64,000 nucleotides of DNA from a bacterium (GCA_016124195.1 WGOE01000003.1:310001-374000); one strand, 5' to 3'; shown: positions 1 through 9,864, counted from the stretch's first letter. A program made the numbers and translations. Notes: generated by a model not told the origin, from the letters alone.

Positions 1-474
1 GGCCTTGGCATCAAGATCACCGCCGACCAGATCGCCCTGTTGCTGCTGACCGTGGTGCTGGTCACCGGCATGCATCTGTTCGTGCAGCGCAGCCAGCGCG
101 GGCGCGAAATGCGCGCCTACAGCCAGAACCCCGCCCTCGCCCGAGTGATCGGTATCGACGTCGATGCCGTGGTGCGCGCCACATGGATCATCGGTGCGGC
201 ACTTGCCTGCGCTTCGGGAGTCATGGTCGGCACGCTGGTCCAGCTCCGCCCGCTGATGGGTCTGGACCTGCTGCTGCCGATCTTCGCCGCAGCGATTCTG
301 GGTGGAATAGGCTCGATCCCCGGTGCCGTGCTGGGTGGTCTGGTCATTGGCCTGTCAGAGGCCGCCGCCGTGCAGGTCATCGGGGCTGAATGGCGCGCCG
401 CAGTGGCCTTTGTCATCCTGATGGCCGTGTTGTTGATCCGCCCCATGGGCCTGTTCGGAGTGGCAGAGCGATGA
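1..474 (+). CDS. livH: Branched-chain amino acid ABC transporter permease, LivH type (5' partial)
   Basis: C-terminal 157 residues of an inner-membrane permease whose start lies left of the window; the frame is open from base 1. The protein is almost wholly hydrophobic and includes the cytoplasmic stretch GREMRAYSQNPALARVIGID, matching the EAA-like coupling loop of LivH permeases, followed by Gly-rich segments (AAILGGIGSIPGAVLGGLVIG) typical of the family. It would carry a branched-chain amino acid or related amide across the inner membrane together with the downstream LivM-type permease, with which it overlaps by 4 bases (ATGA). The ATPase and binding-protein genes are not in view, so the substrate is inferred only from family. 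Confidence 0.88.
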   Translation, partial: GLGIKITADQIALLLLTVVLVTGMHLFVQRSQRGREMRAYSQNPALARVIGIDVDAVVRATWIIGAALACASGVMVGTLVQLRPLMGLDLLLPIFAAAILGGIGSIPGAVLGGLVIGLSEAAAVQVIGAEWRAAVAFVILMAVLLIRPMGLFGVAER

Positions 475-1403
475 TCGACCTTCTTGGCTATGGCGCGTTC
501 TTTCTGTCCACCGCGCTGATCTTCGCTCTCATCACGCTGGGTCTGAACCTGCAATGGGGCCTGACAGGCCTGTTCAACGTCGGCATCTCGGGCTTTGTGG
601 CGATTGGCGCCTATGCTTCGGCCATTCTGACCACGCCGGCCACACCTGACCGGATCGGCGGCTTTGGCTGGCCAATTCTGCTGGGCTGGGCGGCGGCGGC
701 CCTGCTGACGGCGGCAGCGGCGGCCTTTACCGGCTATGCGACGCTGCGGTTGAAATCGGATTACCTGGCCATCACGACCTTCGGCGTGGCCGTAGTCGTG
801 CAACTGGTGGCGCTGAACGCCCAGGTCCTGACCGGGGGCCCCTTTGGCGTTGCCTTCATCCCCCGCCCCTTTGCCGCAGTTCAGGCCGATCCGGTGCTGT
901 TCAATTTCGCCAACCTCGCCGTGATCGCCGCCGTCACCGGTGCAACATTCCTGGCTCTGCAGCGCCTGTCTCGCAGCCCCTGGGGCCGCGTGCTTCGCGC
1001 CCTTCGGGAGGACGAACGCGCCGCCATAGCGCTTGGAAAAAGTGCGCGATCCTACCGGATTCAGGCCTTTGCGGTGGGCGGCGCGGTGATGGGCCTCGCC
1101 GGAGCCGTGCAGGCCCATTTCATCGGCTTCATCGCGCCTGACAACTACCTGCCAACACTGACCTTTCAGGTCTGGGCCATGTTGATGGTCGGCGGATCGG
1201 GATCGAACCGCGGGGCGGTGATGGGCGCCATCGTGGTCTGGGCGATCTGGGTCGGTTCGGGGTCGCTGACCTCTGCCATCGTGCCGGGCGACTGGCAGGC
1301 CCGCGCAGCCTCGCTGCAGATCGTGGCGATCGGGGTCATGCTGTGCCTGATCCTGTTGTGGCGGCCGCAGGGGTTCTTTGGCGCAAGGCGGCGCGGCGCA
1401 TGA
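471..1403 (+). CDS. livM: Branched-chain amino acid ABC transporter permease, LivM type
   Basis: 310-residue polytopic inner-membrane protein, the second permease of the LivH/LivM heterodimer. The ATG overlaps the previous stop as ATGA, which fixes the start and indicates translational coupling. Early LIFALITLGLNLQWGLTGLF and GYATLRLKSDYLAITTFG are typical LivM segments. The cytoplasmic coupling loop is visible as REDERAAIALGKSARSYRI near residues 180-198. It ends by the same ATGA-type overlap with a flavin oxidoreductase gene, so transport and oxidation of one amino-type substrate may be linked; that link is inference. Confidence 0.9.
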   Translation: MIDLLGYGAFFLSTALIFALITLGLNLQWGLTGLFNVGISGFVAIGAYASAILTTPATPDRIGGFGWPILLGWAAAALLTAAAAAFTGYATLRLKSDYLAITTFGVAVVVQLVALNAQVLTGGPFGVAFIPRPFAAVQADPVLFNFANLAVIAAVTGATFLALQRLSRSPWGRVLRALREDERAAIALGKSARSYRIQAFAVGGAVMGLAGAVQAHFIGFIAPDNYLPTLTFQVWAMLMVGGSGSNRGAVMGAIVVWAIWVGSGSLTSAIVPGDWQARAASLQIVAIGVMLCLILLWRPQGFFGARRRGA

Positions 1404-2689
1404 CGGATCCTGCCACCCTCTGGCATGCGACTGCCGCGCCAATGGAGCCCTTTACGGCCCTGAACGGCGTGACAGAGACGGAAGTGCTGGTGATCGGCGG
1501 CGGCTTTGCCGGGCTTTCCACCGCGCTCCACGCTGCGCAGGCCGGCACCCCGACCGTGCTGGTCGAGGCACATCGCATCGCCTTCGGCGCCTCTGGTCGG
1601 AACGCCGGGTTCGTTGTGCCCAACTTCGCCAAGGTCGATCCCGATGCTGCCCGCGCCCTGCTTGGCAGCCGGGCCGAGGCGCTGATCGGCATGGCCGCGA
1701 CCAGCGCCGATCTGGTCTTTGACCTGATCCGCCGCCACGCCATCGCCTGCGATGCCGATCAGGCGGGCTGGATCCAACCCGCGCATTCCGCCGCAAGCCT
1801 CGCCAAGGCGCATGACCGCGTCCGACAGTGGAGCGCTCTTGGCCGCCCTGTTGAGTTCTTGTCAGCCGAGAGCTTCACCCGAATGACGGGGGCGCCGGGC
1901 TGGCTAGGCGGCTGGATCGACCGGTCGGGAGGGGTTTTGAACCCTGTTGGCTATGCCCGCGGCCTGGCCCGGGCCGCTGCCCAAGCCGGCGCGGTCCTGC
2001 ACGAGGAAACGCCGGTGCTGAAACTGCAGCGTGCGGGTCAGAACTGGCGTGCAACCACGCCCGGGGGGCAGATCCTCGCGCGCCGGGTGATCCTTGCGAC
2101 CAATGCCTATGTGGGAGGGCTTTGGCCGGGCCTGGCCCGAACCTTCTTTCCGCTTCGCGTGTTTCAGGTCGCAACCGAGCCCTTGCCAGCCAACCTGCGC
2201 GAAAGGCTGTTGCCCGGCGGTCAGTGCGTCTCTGACACGCGGCGAAACCTGTTCACCTTTCGGTTCGATGCACAGAACCGGCTGATCTCGGGCGGGATGC
2301 ACATCGTGTCAGCGGGGGCCGAGCGTCGGGTGCCACACGCCATTCACCAGCGCATGGCCCGGATGCTGGACTTGCCGGATTTGCCGCCCTTGGCCTATGC
2401 TTGGTCGGGACTTGCATCGGTCATGCCGGACTTTTTGCCCCGCGTGGTGGAGCTTGGGCCAAACCTGATTGCGGGCTTTGCCTGCAACGGCCGCGGGATT
2501 GCTTTGACCACCGCCATGGGGCGCGAACTCGCGCGTTGGGCCGCTGGCGATCCCTTGTCCGCCCTAGCCATCCCCACGCGGGAGGCGAAGGAGATTCCCT
2601 TTCACGCCCTGTCGCGCCTTGCCCCGAACGCCCTGCTGCCCTTGAGCATCCTGCGCGATCACCGCGAAAGCCAGCGACGCGGGATCTGA
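1400..2689 (+). CDS. FAD-dependent oxidoreductase, DAO family
   Basis: 429 residues. A Rossmann dinucleotide-binding motif VLVIGGGFAGLSTALHAAQ begins near residue 29, followed by an acidic residue (LVEAHRIAFGASGRNAG) in the pattern of the D-amino-acid oxidase / glycine oxidase / GlcD-like DAO fold. The C-terminal part carries YAWSGLASVMPDFLP and GFACNGRGIALTTAMGRELA, matching the second FAD contact in this family. Such enzymes oxidise the C-N bond of amino acids or N-methylated amines with FAD. The start overlaps livM (ATGA), so it is co-expressed with the transporter and may act on the imported compound. The exact substrate cannot be read from sequence. Confidence 0.85.
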   Translation: MTDPATLWHATAAPMEPFTALNGVTETEVLVIGGGFAGLSTALHAAQAGTPTVLVEAHRIAFGASGRNAGFVVPNFAKVDPDAARALLGSRAEALIGMAATSADLVFDLIRRHAIACDADQAGWIQPAHSAASLAKAHDRVRQWSALGRPVEFLSAESFTRMTGAPGWLGGWIDRSGGVLNPVGYARGLARAAAQAGAVLHEETPVLKLQRAGQNWRATTPGGQILARRVILATNAYVGGLWPGLARTFFPLRVFQVATEPLPANLRERLLPGGQCVSDTRRNLFTFRFDAQNRLISGGMHIVSAGAERRVPHAIHQRMARMLDLPDLPPLAYAWSGLASVMPDFLPRVVELGPNLIAGFACNGRGIALTTAMGRELARWAAGDPLSALAIPTREAKEIPFHALSRLAPNALLPLSILRDHRESQRRGI

Positions 2690-2694
2690 CCGCG

Positions 2695-3630
2695 TCAGGC
2701 GAAAAATCCGGGCCCGGCCCGGCCAAGCAGATCGGCAGCCAGCGTCCGGCCCAGATCGGCCGCCTCGACCACCCGGCCACGGATGTCACCGGCCACGACC
2801 TTTGTGCCATCGGGGCGCAGCAATTCGCCGCGCAGCCAAAGCGCCTCCCCTTCAAGCCGGGCGAGACCGGCAATCGGCGTCTCGCAAGACCCGTCGAGCC
2901 GCGCCAGAAAAGCGCGCTCGGCCGCAAGCTGCTGCCCGGTGGGGCCATGGTGGATGGCGGCCAGCATCGCCTCGGCCCGCGGGTCGGCAAGCCGACGCTC
3001 GACGCCAATCGCACCCTGAGCAACGGCCGGCAGCATTTCGTCCACCGCAACCGGACGTGCGACCTCTGGCATGCCCAGGCGGTTCAGCCCGGCCATCGCG
3101 AGGAAAGTGGCCATCGCCACGCCATCCTGCAGCTTTTTCATCCGGGTCTGCACATTGCCACGAAACTCGACGAGGTGCAGATCGGGCCGCCGGTGCGCCA
3201 ACTGCGCCCGGCGCCGCAACGACGATGACCCGACCACCGCGCCCTGCGGCAGATCCAGCAGCCCAGCGACATGGGGCGAAACAAAGCCGTCCCGTACATC
3301 TTCGCGCGGCAGATAACAGTCGAGGATCAGCCCCTCCGGCTGCACGGTCGGCATGTCTTTCATCGAATGGACAGCGATGTCGATGCCACCGGCCAGCAAC
3401 GCCTCTTCAATCTCGCGGGTGAACAGGCCCTTGCCGCCGATGTCTTTCAGCGCCTTGTCCTGGATCTGGTCGCCCGTAACCTTGATGACTGCGATTTCAA
3501 AGGCCTCGATCGGCAGGTCAAAGGCGACCATCAGGCTGCGGCGCACCTCATGCGCCTGCCACAGCGCGAGTGGGGAACCTCTGGTGCCGATCTTGAAGGG
3601 CTGGGCGGGGGTCGGAAGCGTGTATGTCAT
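2695..3630 (-). CDS. hemC: Hydroxymethylbilane synthase (porphobilinogen deaminase)
   Basis: 311 residues, normal length. Cytosolic enzyme that polymerises four porphobilinogens into hydroxymethylbilane for tetrapyrrole synthesis. Visible hallmarks are KIGTRGSPLALWQAHEV at the N-terminus, the active-site segment AVHSMKDMPTVQPEG, the substrate-binding SSLRRRAQLAHRRPDL, and the dipyrromethane-cofactor cysteine in LDGSCETPIAG near residue 249. It lies on the same strand after hemD, a mitofilin-like gene and hemY, 73 bases from hemY, so it may belong to the same transcription unit. It converges on the oxidoreductase gene with only 5 bases between stops. Confidence 0.97.
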   Translation of the reverse strand: MTYTLPTPAQPFKIGTRGSPLALWQAHEVRRSLMVAFDLPIEAFEIAVIKVTGDQIQDKALKDIGGKGLFTREIEEALLAGGIDIAVHSMKDMPTVQPEGLILDCYLPREDVRDGFVSPHVAGLLDLPQGAVVGSSSLRRRAQLAHRRPDLHLVEFRGNVQTRMKKLQDGVAMATFLAMAGLNRLGMPEVARPVAVDEMLPAVAQGAIGVERRLADPRAEAMLAAIHHGPTGQQLAAERAFLARLDGSCETPIAGLARLEGEALWLRGELLRPDGTKVVAGDIRGRVVEAADLGRTLAADLLGRAGPGFFA

Positions 3631-3703
3631 GGGCTAGGCATAACCCTGTCAATCTGCCCTGACAACTGCCACGACGCGGCTTTGCATCTGGCCCGGGATC
3701 CGA

Positions 3704-5155
3704 TCAATTTGCGCGCCGGCCCAAAGCCTCAAGGTCGATGGGTTCTGGCGCCTCCGGCTCTGGCGGCGGCTCGGTCTTGGGGGCTGACACCACGACGGGC
3801 AGCAATTCGGCGCCCGTGGCGCTGGCCCCCTTGGTTTCGACCGGCTCGCGCCAGCTGAGCGTGTCAAAGCCACCGCAGTTTTCACAGATCGGCGCCCAGG
3901 CCGAATGGATGGCCTGGCACTTGTCACAGCACCATTGCGGCCCGCGTGGCGCGATCAGCGCCTTGGACAGCCAGCCGCGCACGGTGGCGTCATCGCCGCC
4001 CTCGCCACGTTCAACAGCAGCCATGATCGCCAAAGTGCGCTGTGTCGGGTGGCTGGTCGGCAAATCGCCCAAGGCACGGCGAGCAGCCGGAAAATCCTCT
4101 GCCGCGATGGCAAGCTCGGCCTGGAGGAGCTTGCTCTCGGCATCATCGGGGTGGATGCTTGTCAGAGTGCGGAAGCGGCGCAGGCGGGCTTCGGGGCTTT
4201 CCTCGGGTTCAATCTCGGCAAAGGCGGCGGCGAGGTCGGGATGCGGACGCGCCTCCCAGGCCTTTTTCAGAACGCGGGTGGCGTTCTTCTTGTTGCCCTT
4301 GGCCAGATAGCTGCGTGCGGCCATCGCTGCCGCCGGAATCAGGTCGGGCGACAGTTTGTTGGCGGCGATCGCCGCCTCGCGCGCCTCGATCGAGGAGTCG
4401 TCATCCATGACCGCCTTTGCCTCTTGCAGGGCCAGAACGGCATCGCGGCGCCGGTACACGTCGCGCGGCAAGAGACCGGCCTTGGACTGGGCGGTCAGCG
4501 TGGCGCGGGCGCCTTTCCAGTCCGCGGCTCCGGATTGCAGCTTGAGCAGGATTTCTTGCGATTCCGCGTGACGCGGTTTCAGCTCAAAGGCCTTCTGCGC
4601 CAGTTGCAGCGCGGTCTCGGTATCGCCCTCGGCCAGCTTTTGTTTCAAAAGGCCGCGGATGCCGACGAAGCGGGTGCGGGGATCGGCCAGAAGCGCCTTG
4701 TAGGCCGCAGCGGCGCGGGTGGTGTCGCCCACCACCTCGGCCGCCTGGGCCACCAGCAGATTGGTCAACTCGGGCCGGTCCAGATAGGTTTCGGCCCGAT
4801 GCGCCTTGATCAGCGCAAGCCGGCCCTCACCGGCCGCCAGCGCCATCATCCCGTCGGTCAGAGCCTGAAAGCCGCGCCTCTCGCGGTTGCGGTCCAGATA
4901 GCGCGAGATGGCAGTTTCATCGCCGTTGAGAAAGCGCAGCGTTGCGATCAACAGGCCCAGCAGCTTGATCACCACCCAGACGACCAGCATCAGAACCAGC
5001 ACCGCGATGGCCATTTGAAGCGGGTGCAAGGTGAACTCCCAACCGGCGAAGTCGATGCGCATCACGGCCTGCGCCTGCAACGCCATATTGGCGGCAAAGG
5101 TCAGAGCCAGAACGATAACCACAAAAAACAGAATGCGAAGCAGCGACCAAAGCAT
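3704..5155 (-). CDS. hemY: HemY-like TPR membrane protein with C-terminal zinc ribbon
   Basis: 483 residues. Two membrane segments lie at about residues 5-30 and 45-72, followed by a long helical TPR-like region (for example TALQLAQKAFELKPRHAESQ). The C-terminal part carries a rubredoxin-like zinc ribbon, CCDKCQAIHSAWAPICENC, before a Pro/Glu-rich tail. This is the HemY N-terminal domain family found beside hem genes; the precise role in heme synthesis is unresolved, and it is not the HemY protoporphyrinogen oxidase of Gram-positive bacteria. It starts 3 bases after the upstream mitofilin-like gene, consistent with an operon hemD - mitofilin-like - hemY - hemC. Confidence 0.9.
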   Translation of the reverse strand: MLWSLLRILFFVVIVLALTFAANMALQAQAVMRIDFAGWEFTLHPLQMAIAVLVLMLVVWVVIKLLGLLIATLRFLNGDETAISRYLDRNRERRGFQALTDGMMALAAGEGRLALIKAHRAETYLDRPELTNLLVAQAAEVVGDTTRAAAAYKALLADPRTRFVGIRGLLKQKLAEGDTETALQLAQKAFELKPRHAESQEILLKLQSGAADWKGARATLTAQSKAGLLPRDVYRRRDAVLALQEAKAVMDDDSSIEAREAAIAANKLSPDLIPAAAMAARSYLAKGNKKNATRVLKKAWEARPHPDLAAAFAEIEPEESPEARLRRFRTLTSIHPDDAESKLLQAELAIAAEDFPAARRALGDLPTSHPTQRTLAIMAAVERGEGGDDATVRGWLSKALIAPRGPQWCCDKCQAIHSAWAPICENCGGFDTLSWREPVETKGASATGAELLPVVVSAPKTEPPPEPEAPEPIDLEALGRRAN

Positions 5156-5158
5156 TTT

Positions 5159-6280
5159 TCACCCCGCCTGCGATAATAGGGCCTGAACGGCGGTTTCAGC
5201 ATCCAAACGCAATTGCGCGCGGGCCTGCCAATCAGACAGGGCGGCAATCGCCTCGGGTGGCAGGGCCGAGATTTCCTTGAGCGCGGTCGCGAGATCGCCC
5301 TTGGCCGTCGCGGCCTCGGCGCGCGACAGGATGGCGTCAGGGTCGTTGCCGTCACGCGGGGCAAGTGCACGAGCCCCGGTCTGCGCACGCAGGAAATTCG
5401 CGACACGTTCGCCCCAGCTTTGGCCCATATTGGCGCGCAGGGCAGCTTCCAGCGCGCTGCGCGCCGCCTGCGGGAAATCGGCCTGCAGGCTTTGCAGGCT
5501 GGGCAGGCCAGAGGCGGCGTGCTCGGTCAGGACGGCGGGCAGCGTGGTATCCTTCAAATTTGCGACGGCCGCCGTGTAAGGCGCGCCGGTGTCCAGCGCT
5601 GCCGCAATCTGGCCAATCGCAGCCCGCGCCAAGGCGGCCGCGGCGCTGGCCTTGGCCGCATCCTCGATGGCGGCAAGTTTGGCCTGAGTCTCTTGCACCT
5701 TGGCGTCGATGTTCGCCTGAATGTCGGGCGAGACGATCCCCGCGCTCTTGGCCTTCAGCGCTTCGATGTCGGAACGCAGCTGAGCTACCTCGGCGCCATC
5801 GCCTCCGCTGGCGGCGGGGCGGGCTTCCAGGGCGGCAATCCGGTTTTCCAGCCCGGACAGGTCAGGCGTGGCGGCAGCGGGTGCCGGCGCGGCCTCGAGC
5901 TTGGCGACGCGGTCGGCCAGGGCCGAGGCTGCGTCAAGCCTTTGGCTGAGTTGCAGAACCTGGTCCTTCAGCGCCTTGACCTGCTGCACCTCGGCGCCAA
6001 GCTCGGTCTCCAGCGAGGCAGAGCTGCCGATCGGCCAGCCGTTCGGAACATATTGCGCCAGGGCATAGCCAACGGCGGCGGCAACAACCCCACCCAGCAC
6101 GGGCCACAGAGCCGAGCGGCGCGCAACAGGTTGCGGCGCAGGATCGGCCCGGGTTTCGCGCTGAGGTTCCGGCTCGGCTGCGCGTGCAGGTTCTGCGGCG
6201 GGCTCGGGGACAGAAGGTTCCACCACGATGGCCTCTTCGACCTTGGGGTCGGGGGTGTCGGCGTCATCCGCTTCGGCCAT
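5159..6280 (-). CDS. Mitofilin/HemX-like inner membrane protein
   Basis: 373 residues. The chosen ATG (6280) has a GGAAGG ribosome site just upstream; the frame runs further up but without a good start. The N-terminus is acidic and Pro/Glu-rich, then one transmembrane helix (ALWPVLGGVVAAAVGYALAQ, about residues 60-80), then a long Ala/Leu/Gln-rich coiled coil (LETELGAEVQQVKALKDQVLQ onward), and a helical C-terminal domain. This is the architecture of alphaproteobacterial mitofilin (Mic60-like) proteins, which are encoded between hemD and hemY; the Mic60 family is linked to intracytoplasmic membrane shape and cristae. The assignment rests on architecture and gene position. Confidence 0.85.
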   Translation of the reverse strand: MAEADDADTPDPKVEEAIVVEPSVPEPAAEPARAAEPEPQRETRADPAPQPVARRSALWPVLGGVVAAAVGYALAQYVPNGWPIGSSASLETELGAEVQQVKALKDQVLQLSQRLDAASALADRVAKLEAAPAPAAATPDLSGLENRIAALEARPAASGGDGAEVAQLRSDIEALKAKSAGIVSPDIQANIDAKVQETQAKLAAIEDAAKASAAAALARAAIGQIAAALDTGAPYTAAVANLKDTTLPAVLTEHAASGLPSLQSLQADFPQAARSALEAALRANMGQSWGERVANFLRAQTGARALAPRDGNDPDAILSRAEAATAKGDLATALKEISALPPEAIAALSDWQARAQLRLDAETAVQALLSQAG

Positions 6281-6339
6281 GGTTCGTCCTTCCTCCACAA
6301 CACGTCTTGGTACAACGTAATGCCGCAAACCGCTTGGGT

Positions 6340-7071
6340 TCAAGCGCCCTGCCCTGCGACCCATTCGGCAATCACCGCTTCCAGCATGCTTTCGCCATCA
6401 GGACGAAGCGCCAAGCGGGCCGGTTTGGAGCCCAGCCCAACAGCCGCCCGTGCGACAGCCTCGCTCATGGCGATGACCGAAACTGGGGCGCGCGCGCCGA
6501 TACGTTGGCATTCCGACACCAGGATCCGGGCACTGCGCGGCGAAAATACGGGCGCCAGAACGGGTTGAGCGCCAACCAGCAGTGCGGCCGCTTCATCGCT
6601 CAGCGCTTGTTCCTCCTGGACATAGACGATCCTCTCATGGACGGCGATGCCATGCGGGGCCAGGGACGCGGCAAAATCGCCGCGCGCCTCGCGTCCGCGC
6701 AGGTGCAGCAGCGGCGATCTCGGCTGCGAGAGAATCAGGTCTGTCAGGGCGGTGGCGTCGCCCTTGGCGTTCCGGGTTGCGAATCCGGCTTCTTGCGCGA
6801 CCTCGGCCGTGCGATCCCCGACGCAATAGGCCAGATCGGGCAGCCGTGCCCGAATGCGCCCCGCGGCCTCGGCCCCGGTCTCCGAAGTCAGAATCAGGGC
6901 GGCACAGGCCTCATCGGGCAGCGCTGGCGTCAGAAAGACCGGCGCGATGAGGGGCGACAGCACGGTCCTTGCCTTCGAACCCAACCGCTGACGCAGAATT
7001 TCGGCAAATCGGGCCGATTGCGCGGCGGGTCGGGTCAGCAGAACCACGGGCTGAAAGGATTGTGCGGCCAT
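6340..7071 (-). CDS. hemD: Uroporphyrinogen-III synthase
   Basis: 243 residues, usual size. It cyclises hydroxymethylbilane with inversion of ring D to give uroporphyrinogen III. HemD sequences diverge strongly; the family is supported by [20 protein letters not shown] at the N-terminus, [33 protein letters not shown] and the [13 protein letters not shown] segment, plus gene position. The start ATG (7071) was chosen because it matches the conserved N-terminus; the frame extends upstream into the divergent tsaD. First gene of the minus-strand heme block. The arrangement tsaD divergent from a hem gene recurs in alphaproteobacteria. Confidence 0.9.
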   Translation of the reverse strand: MAAQSFQPVVLLTRPAAQSARFAEILRQRLGSKARTVLSPLIAPVFLTPALPDEACAALILTSETGAEAAGRIRARLPDLAYCVGDRTAEVAQEAGFATRNAKGDATALTDLILSQPRSPLLHLRGREARGDFAASLAPHGIAVHERIVYVQEEQALSDEAAALLVGAQPVLAPVFSPRSARILVSECQRIGARAPVSVIAMSEAVARAAVGLGSKPARLALRPDGESMLEAVIAEWVAGQGA

Positions 7072-7120
7072 GCCCAAGGTGTTACCCCGGCAGGCGTTCC
7101 GGGGCAATCTTGTTGGGGCG

Positions 7121-8218
7121 ATGGACGCGACACTGACCTTTCTGGGCATCGAAAGCAGTTGCGATGACACGGCCGCCGCCGTGGTGCGCCGCTTGGCCGA
7201 CGGGCGGGCCGAAGTGCTCAGCTCGGAGGTCGAGGGGCAGGCCGTGCTGCATGCAGCCTTTGGCGGCGTGGTGCCGGAAATCGCGGCTCGGGCTCATGCG
7301 GAACGGCTTGACCACTGCGTGGAGCGCGCGCTTGCAGCGGCCGGGGTGACTTTGGACCAGCTGGATGCCGTGGCTGTGACCTCTGGACCCGGGCTGATCG
7401 GTGGGGTTCTGTCGGGCGTCATGCTGGCCAAGGGCATTGCTGCGTCGACCGGCTTGCCCCTGCTGGGGATCAATCATCTGGCCGGCCACGCCCTGACACC
7501 GCGTCTGACTGACGGGCTGGCCTTTCCCTATCTTCTGCTGCTGGTCTCGGGCGGACATTGCCAGTTCCTGATCGTGCGTGGCCCGGACAGCTTTCATCGG
7601 CTGGGCGGCACGATCGACGACGCCCCGGGCGAGGCCTTTGACAAGGTGGCCAAGCTCTTGGGTCTGCCGCAGCCTGGCGGCCCCCCCGTCGAGGCCGAAG
7701 CGGCAAAGGGCGATGCCAGACGCTTTGTCCTGCCGCGCCCGCTTCTGGACAGGCCCGGTTGCGACATGTCGTTCTCCGGACTGAAAACCGCCGTGCTGCG
7801 CGCCCGCGATGCGCTGGTGGCCGAAAAGGGCGGCATCACGCTTCAGGACCGGGCCGACCTTTGCGCCGGATTTCAGGCGGCCGTCGCGGATGTCCTGTCA
7901 GAAAAGACCGGCCGCGCGCTGGAGGTCTATCTGGCCGAGGCCCCGCCGGAGCCAAGCCTTGCCGTCGCCGGCGGGGTGGCTGCCAATGCCATGCTTCGCG
8001 CCGCGTTAGAGACTGTTTCAGCCGGTTTGGGCGTGGCCTTCGTGGCGCCCCCGCTGCGTCTGTGCACCGACAACGCCGCGATGATCGCCTGGGCCGGGAT
8101 TGAGCGCCACAGGATGGGCCTTGGCAGCGAGGCCGACCTGACCGCCCGCCCGCGCTGGCCGTTGGACAGTTCGGCGGCGCCGATGATCGGATCGGGGAAG
8201 AAGGGGGCCAAAGCATGA
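7121..8218 (+). CDS. tsaD: tRNA N6-adenosine threonylcarbamoyltransferase
   Basis: 365 residues. Transfers the threonylcarbamoyl group from TC-AMP to A37 of ANN-decoding tRNAs, acting with TsaB and TsaE. Visible family features are [14 protein letters not shown] at the N-terminus, the metal-binding HAERLDH and [10 protein letters not shown] histidines, [23 protein letters not shown] and the C-terminal [12 protein letters not shown]. The start at 7121 gives the expected N-terminus. It overlaps the downstream gpsA start by 4 bases (ATGA). TsaE is encoded in the same window at 19 kb as a fusion protein. Confidence 0.97.
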   Translation: MDATLTFLGIESSCDDTAAAVVRRLADGRAEVLSSEVEGQAVLHAAFGGVVPEIAARAHAERLDHCVERALAAAGVTLDQLDAVAVTSGPGLIGGVLSGVMLAKGIAASTGLPLLGINHLAGHALTPRLTDGLAFPYLLLLVSGGHCQFLIVRGPDSFHRLGGTIDDAPGEAFDKVAKLLGLPQPGGPPVEAEAAKGDARRFVLPRPLLDRPGCDMSFSGLKTAVLRARDALVAEKGGITLQDRADLCAGFQAAVADVLSEKTGRALEVYLAEAPPEPSLAVAGGVAANAMLRAALETVSAGLGVAFVAPPLRLCTDNAAMIAWAGIERHRMGLGSEADLTARPRWPLDSSAAPMIGSGKKGAKA

Positions 8219-9174
8219 TCGGGATCGCCGGGGCAGGCGCCTTCGGGACGGCCCTTGCGGTGGCGCTTGGCCGGGAGGGGCGTGAGGTTCGGCTCTGGGC
8301 GCGCGACCCCGATCACGTGGCAGCGATGGTGCAAAGCCGACAGAACACCGGTCGCCTGCCGGGCGTCATCTTGCCAGATTCGGTCTCTGTCACGGCGCAA
8401 ATGGCTGATCTGGGCGGGGCGGAGGTGGTCTTGCTGGCCCTGCCGATGCAATCGCTTGCGGCCTTTCTGCAGCCCAATGCCGGACTGCTGGACGGCACGG
8501 CGCTGGTCGCCTGCTGCAAGGGCGTCGATCTTGGCAGCCTGCGTGGCCCCTCTGCGCTGATCGAAAGGTTTTGTCCCGATAGTGCTGCCGCCATCCTGAC
8601 CGGACCCAGCTTTGCCGCCGATATCGCACGCGGTTTGCCAACGGCGCTGACGCTTGCCTGCGCGCGGCCAGAGGCGGAGGATCTGCAGCGCCTGCTGTCC
8701 ACCGCGACCCTTCGGCTTTACCGGTCCTCTGACGTGGTGGGGGCCGAACTGGGAGGCGCACTGAAGAACATCATCGCAATCGCCGCTGGCGTTGTGACCG
8801 GCGCCGGCTTGGGCGAATCGGCGCGCGCCGCCCTGATCACCCGCGGCTTTGCTGAAATGCAGCGCCTGGCCCTGCACCACGGCGCCCGGGCCGAGACTCT
8901 GTCGGGCCTGTCAGGTTTTGGCGACCTTGTGTTGACCTGCACGTCCACCCAATCTCGCAACCTGCGTTATGGTCTTGCGCTGGGCTCTGGACAGGCGTTT
9001 GACGCCCGCACGACAGTCGAGGGCGTCGCAACGGCGCAGGCGGTCAGCCGGCTGGCGGCCAGCCTTGCCATCGACATGCCGGTGGCGGGCATGGTCGCCC
9101 GCCTGATTGCCCATGACATCACCCTGGATCAGGCCATTCGCAGCCTGATGTCCCGCCCGCTGAAAGAGGAATAG
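8215..9174 (+). CDS. gpsA: Glycerol-3-phosphate dehydrogenase [NAD(P)+]
   Basis: 319 residues. Cytosolic enzyme reducing dihydroxyacetone phosphate to sn-glycerol-3-phosphate for phospholipid synthesis. The N-terminal Rossmann motif [20 protein letters not shown] is intact. The family segments [26 protein letters not shown], the catalytic-lysine region [14 protein letters not shown] and [16 protein letters not shown] are all visible. ATGA overlap with tsaD and a single base between its stop and the following YciI-type gene indicate one operon. Confidence 0.97.
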   Translation: MIGIAGAGAFGTALAVALGREGREVRLWARDPDHVAAMVQSRQNTGRLPGVILPDSVSVTAQMADLGGAEVVLLALPMQSLAAFLQPNAGLLDGTALVACCKGVDLGSLRGPSALIERFCPDSAAAILTGPSFAADIARGLPTALTLACARPEAEDLQRLLSTATLRLYRSSDVVGAELGGALKNIIAIAAGVVTGAGLGESARAALITRGFAEMQRLALHHGARAETLSGLSGFGDLVLTCTSTQSRNLRYGLALGSGQAFDARTTVEGVATAQAVSRLAASLAIDMPVAGMVARLIAHDITLDQAIRSLMSRPLKEE

Positions 9175-9175
9175 C

Positions 9176-9448
9176 ATGAAGGTTGCCCTGATCTGCATCG
9201 ACAAACCCAACGCGCTTGACATCCGAACCGCCAACCGCGGCGCCCATCTTGAACATCTGAACGGTTCGGGAGTGGTTGACCTCGCCGGGCCCTTTCTGGA
9301 TGAGGCGGGCGCGATGTGCGGGTCGCTGATCATCCTTTCGGTGGGTTCCATGGCCGAGGCGCAGGCCTGGGCGGCGAACGACCCCTATGCCAAGGCAGGG
9401 CTTTTCGCGTCGGTGGAACTTCGCGAATGGAAGAAGGTGATCGGATGA
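9176..9448 (+). CDS. YciI family protein
   Basis: 90 residues, a typical single-domain YciI-like dimeric alpha/beta barrel protein. The N-terminus KVALICIDKPNALDIRTANR and the segment LIILSVGSMAEAQAWAANDPYAKAGLF, containing the conserved NDP motif, match the family. Members are often encoded with unrelated metabolic genes and most have no proven activity, so no reaction is assigned. It lies between gpsA and an EVE-domain gene and overlaps the latter by 4 bases, so it belongs to the tsaD-gpsA operon. Confidence 0.88.
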   Translation: MKVALICIDKPNALDIRTANRGAHLEHLNGSGVVDLAGPFLDEAGAMCGSLIILSVGSMAEAQAWAANDPYAKAGLFASVELREWKKVIG

Positions 9449-9864
9449 ACTATTGGCTCTTCAAGTCCGAACCCGATACCTGGAGTTGGGATCAGCAGGT
9501 CGCGCGCGGTGCTGCGGGCGAGGAATGGCATGGCGTGCGCAACTATCAGGCGCGCAACAACATGCGCGCGATGAAGATTGGCGACCGCGGGTTCTATTAC
9601 CACTCCAACGTCGGCAAAGAGATCGTGGGCATTGTCGAAGTCAGCGCCGAATCGGCCCATGACAGCACCACCGACGACCCGCGCTGGGATTGCGTCCACA
9701 TCCGCGCCGTCAAACCCTTTGTGACGCCGGTCACGCTGGAGACATGCAAGGTTCAACCGGGGCTGGAGAAGATGGTGCTGATCAACAACTCCCGCCTGTC
9801 GGTGCAGCCGGTCAGCCCCGAGGAATGGCGCATCATCTGCGAATTGGGCGGTGTCGACCCCTGA
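9445..9864 (+). CDS. EVE domain-containing protein
   Basis: 139 residues made of one EVE domain, a PUA-like fold proposed to bind modified bases in DNA or RNA. MNYWLFKSEPDTWSWDQQ and GVRNYQARNNMRAMKIGDRGFYYHSN, followed by a VVEVSAES-type strand and DPRWDCVHIRAVKPF, are typical of the bacterial thymocyte-nuclear-protein-1-like group. The ATG overlaps the YciI stop (ATGA), which fixes the start. Last gene of the tsaD-gpsA-yciI-EVE run; a function in nucleic acid modification would fit tsaD but is not shown. Confidence 0.93.
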   Translation: MNYWLFKSEPDTWSWDQQVARGAAGEEWHGVRNYQARNNMRAMKIGDRGFYYHSNVGKEIVGIVEVSAESAHDSTTDDPRWDCVHIRAVKPFVTPVTLETCKVQPGLEKMVLINNSRLSVQPVSPEEWRIICELGGVDP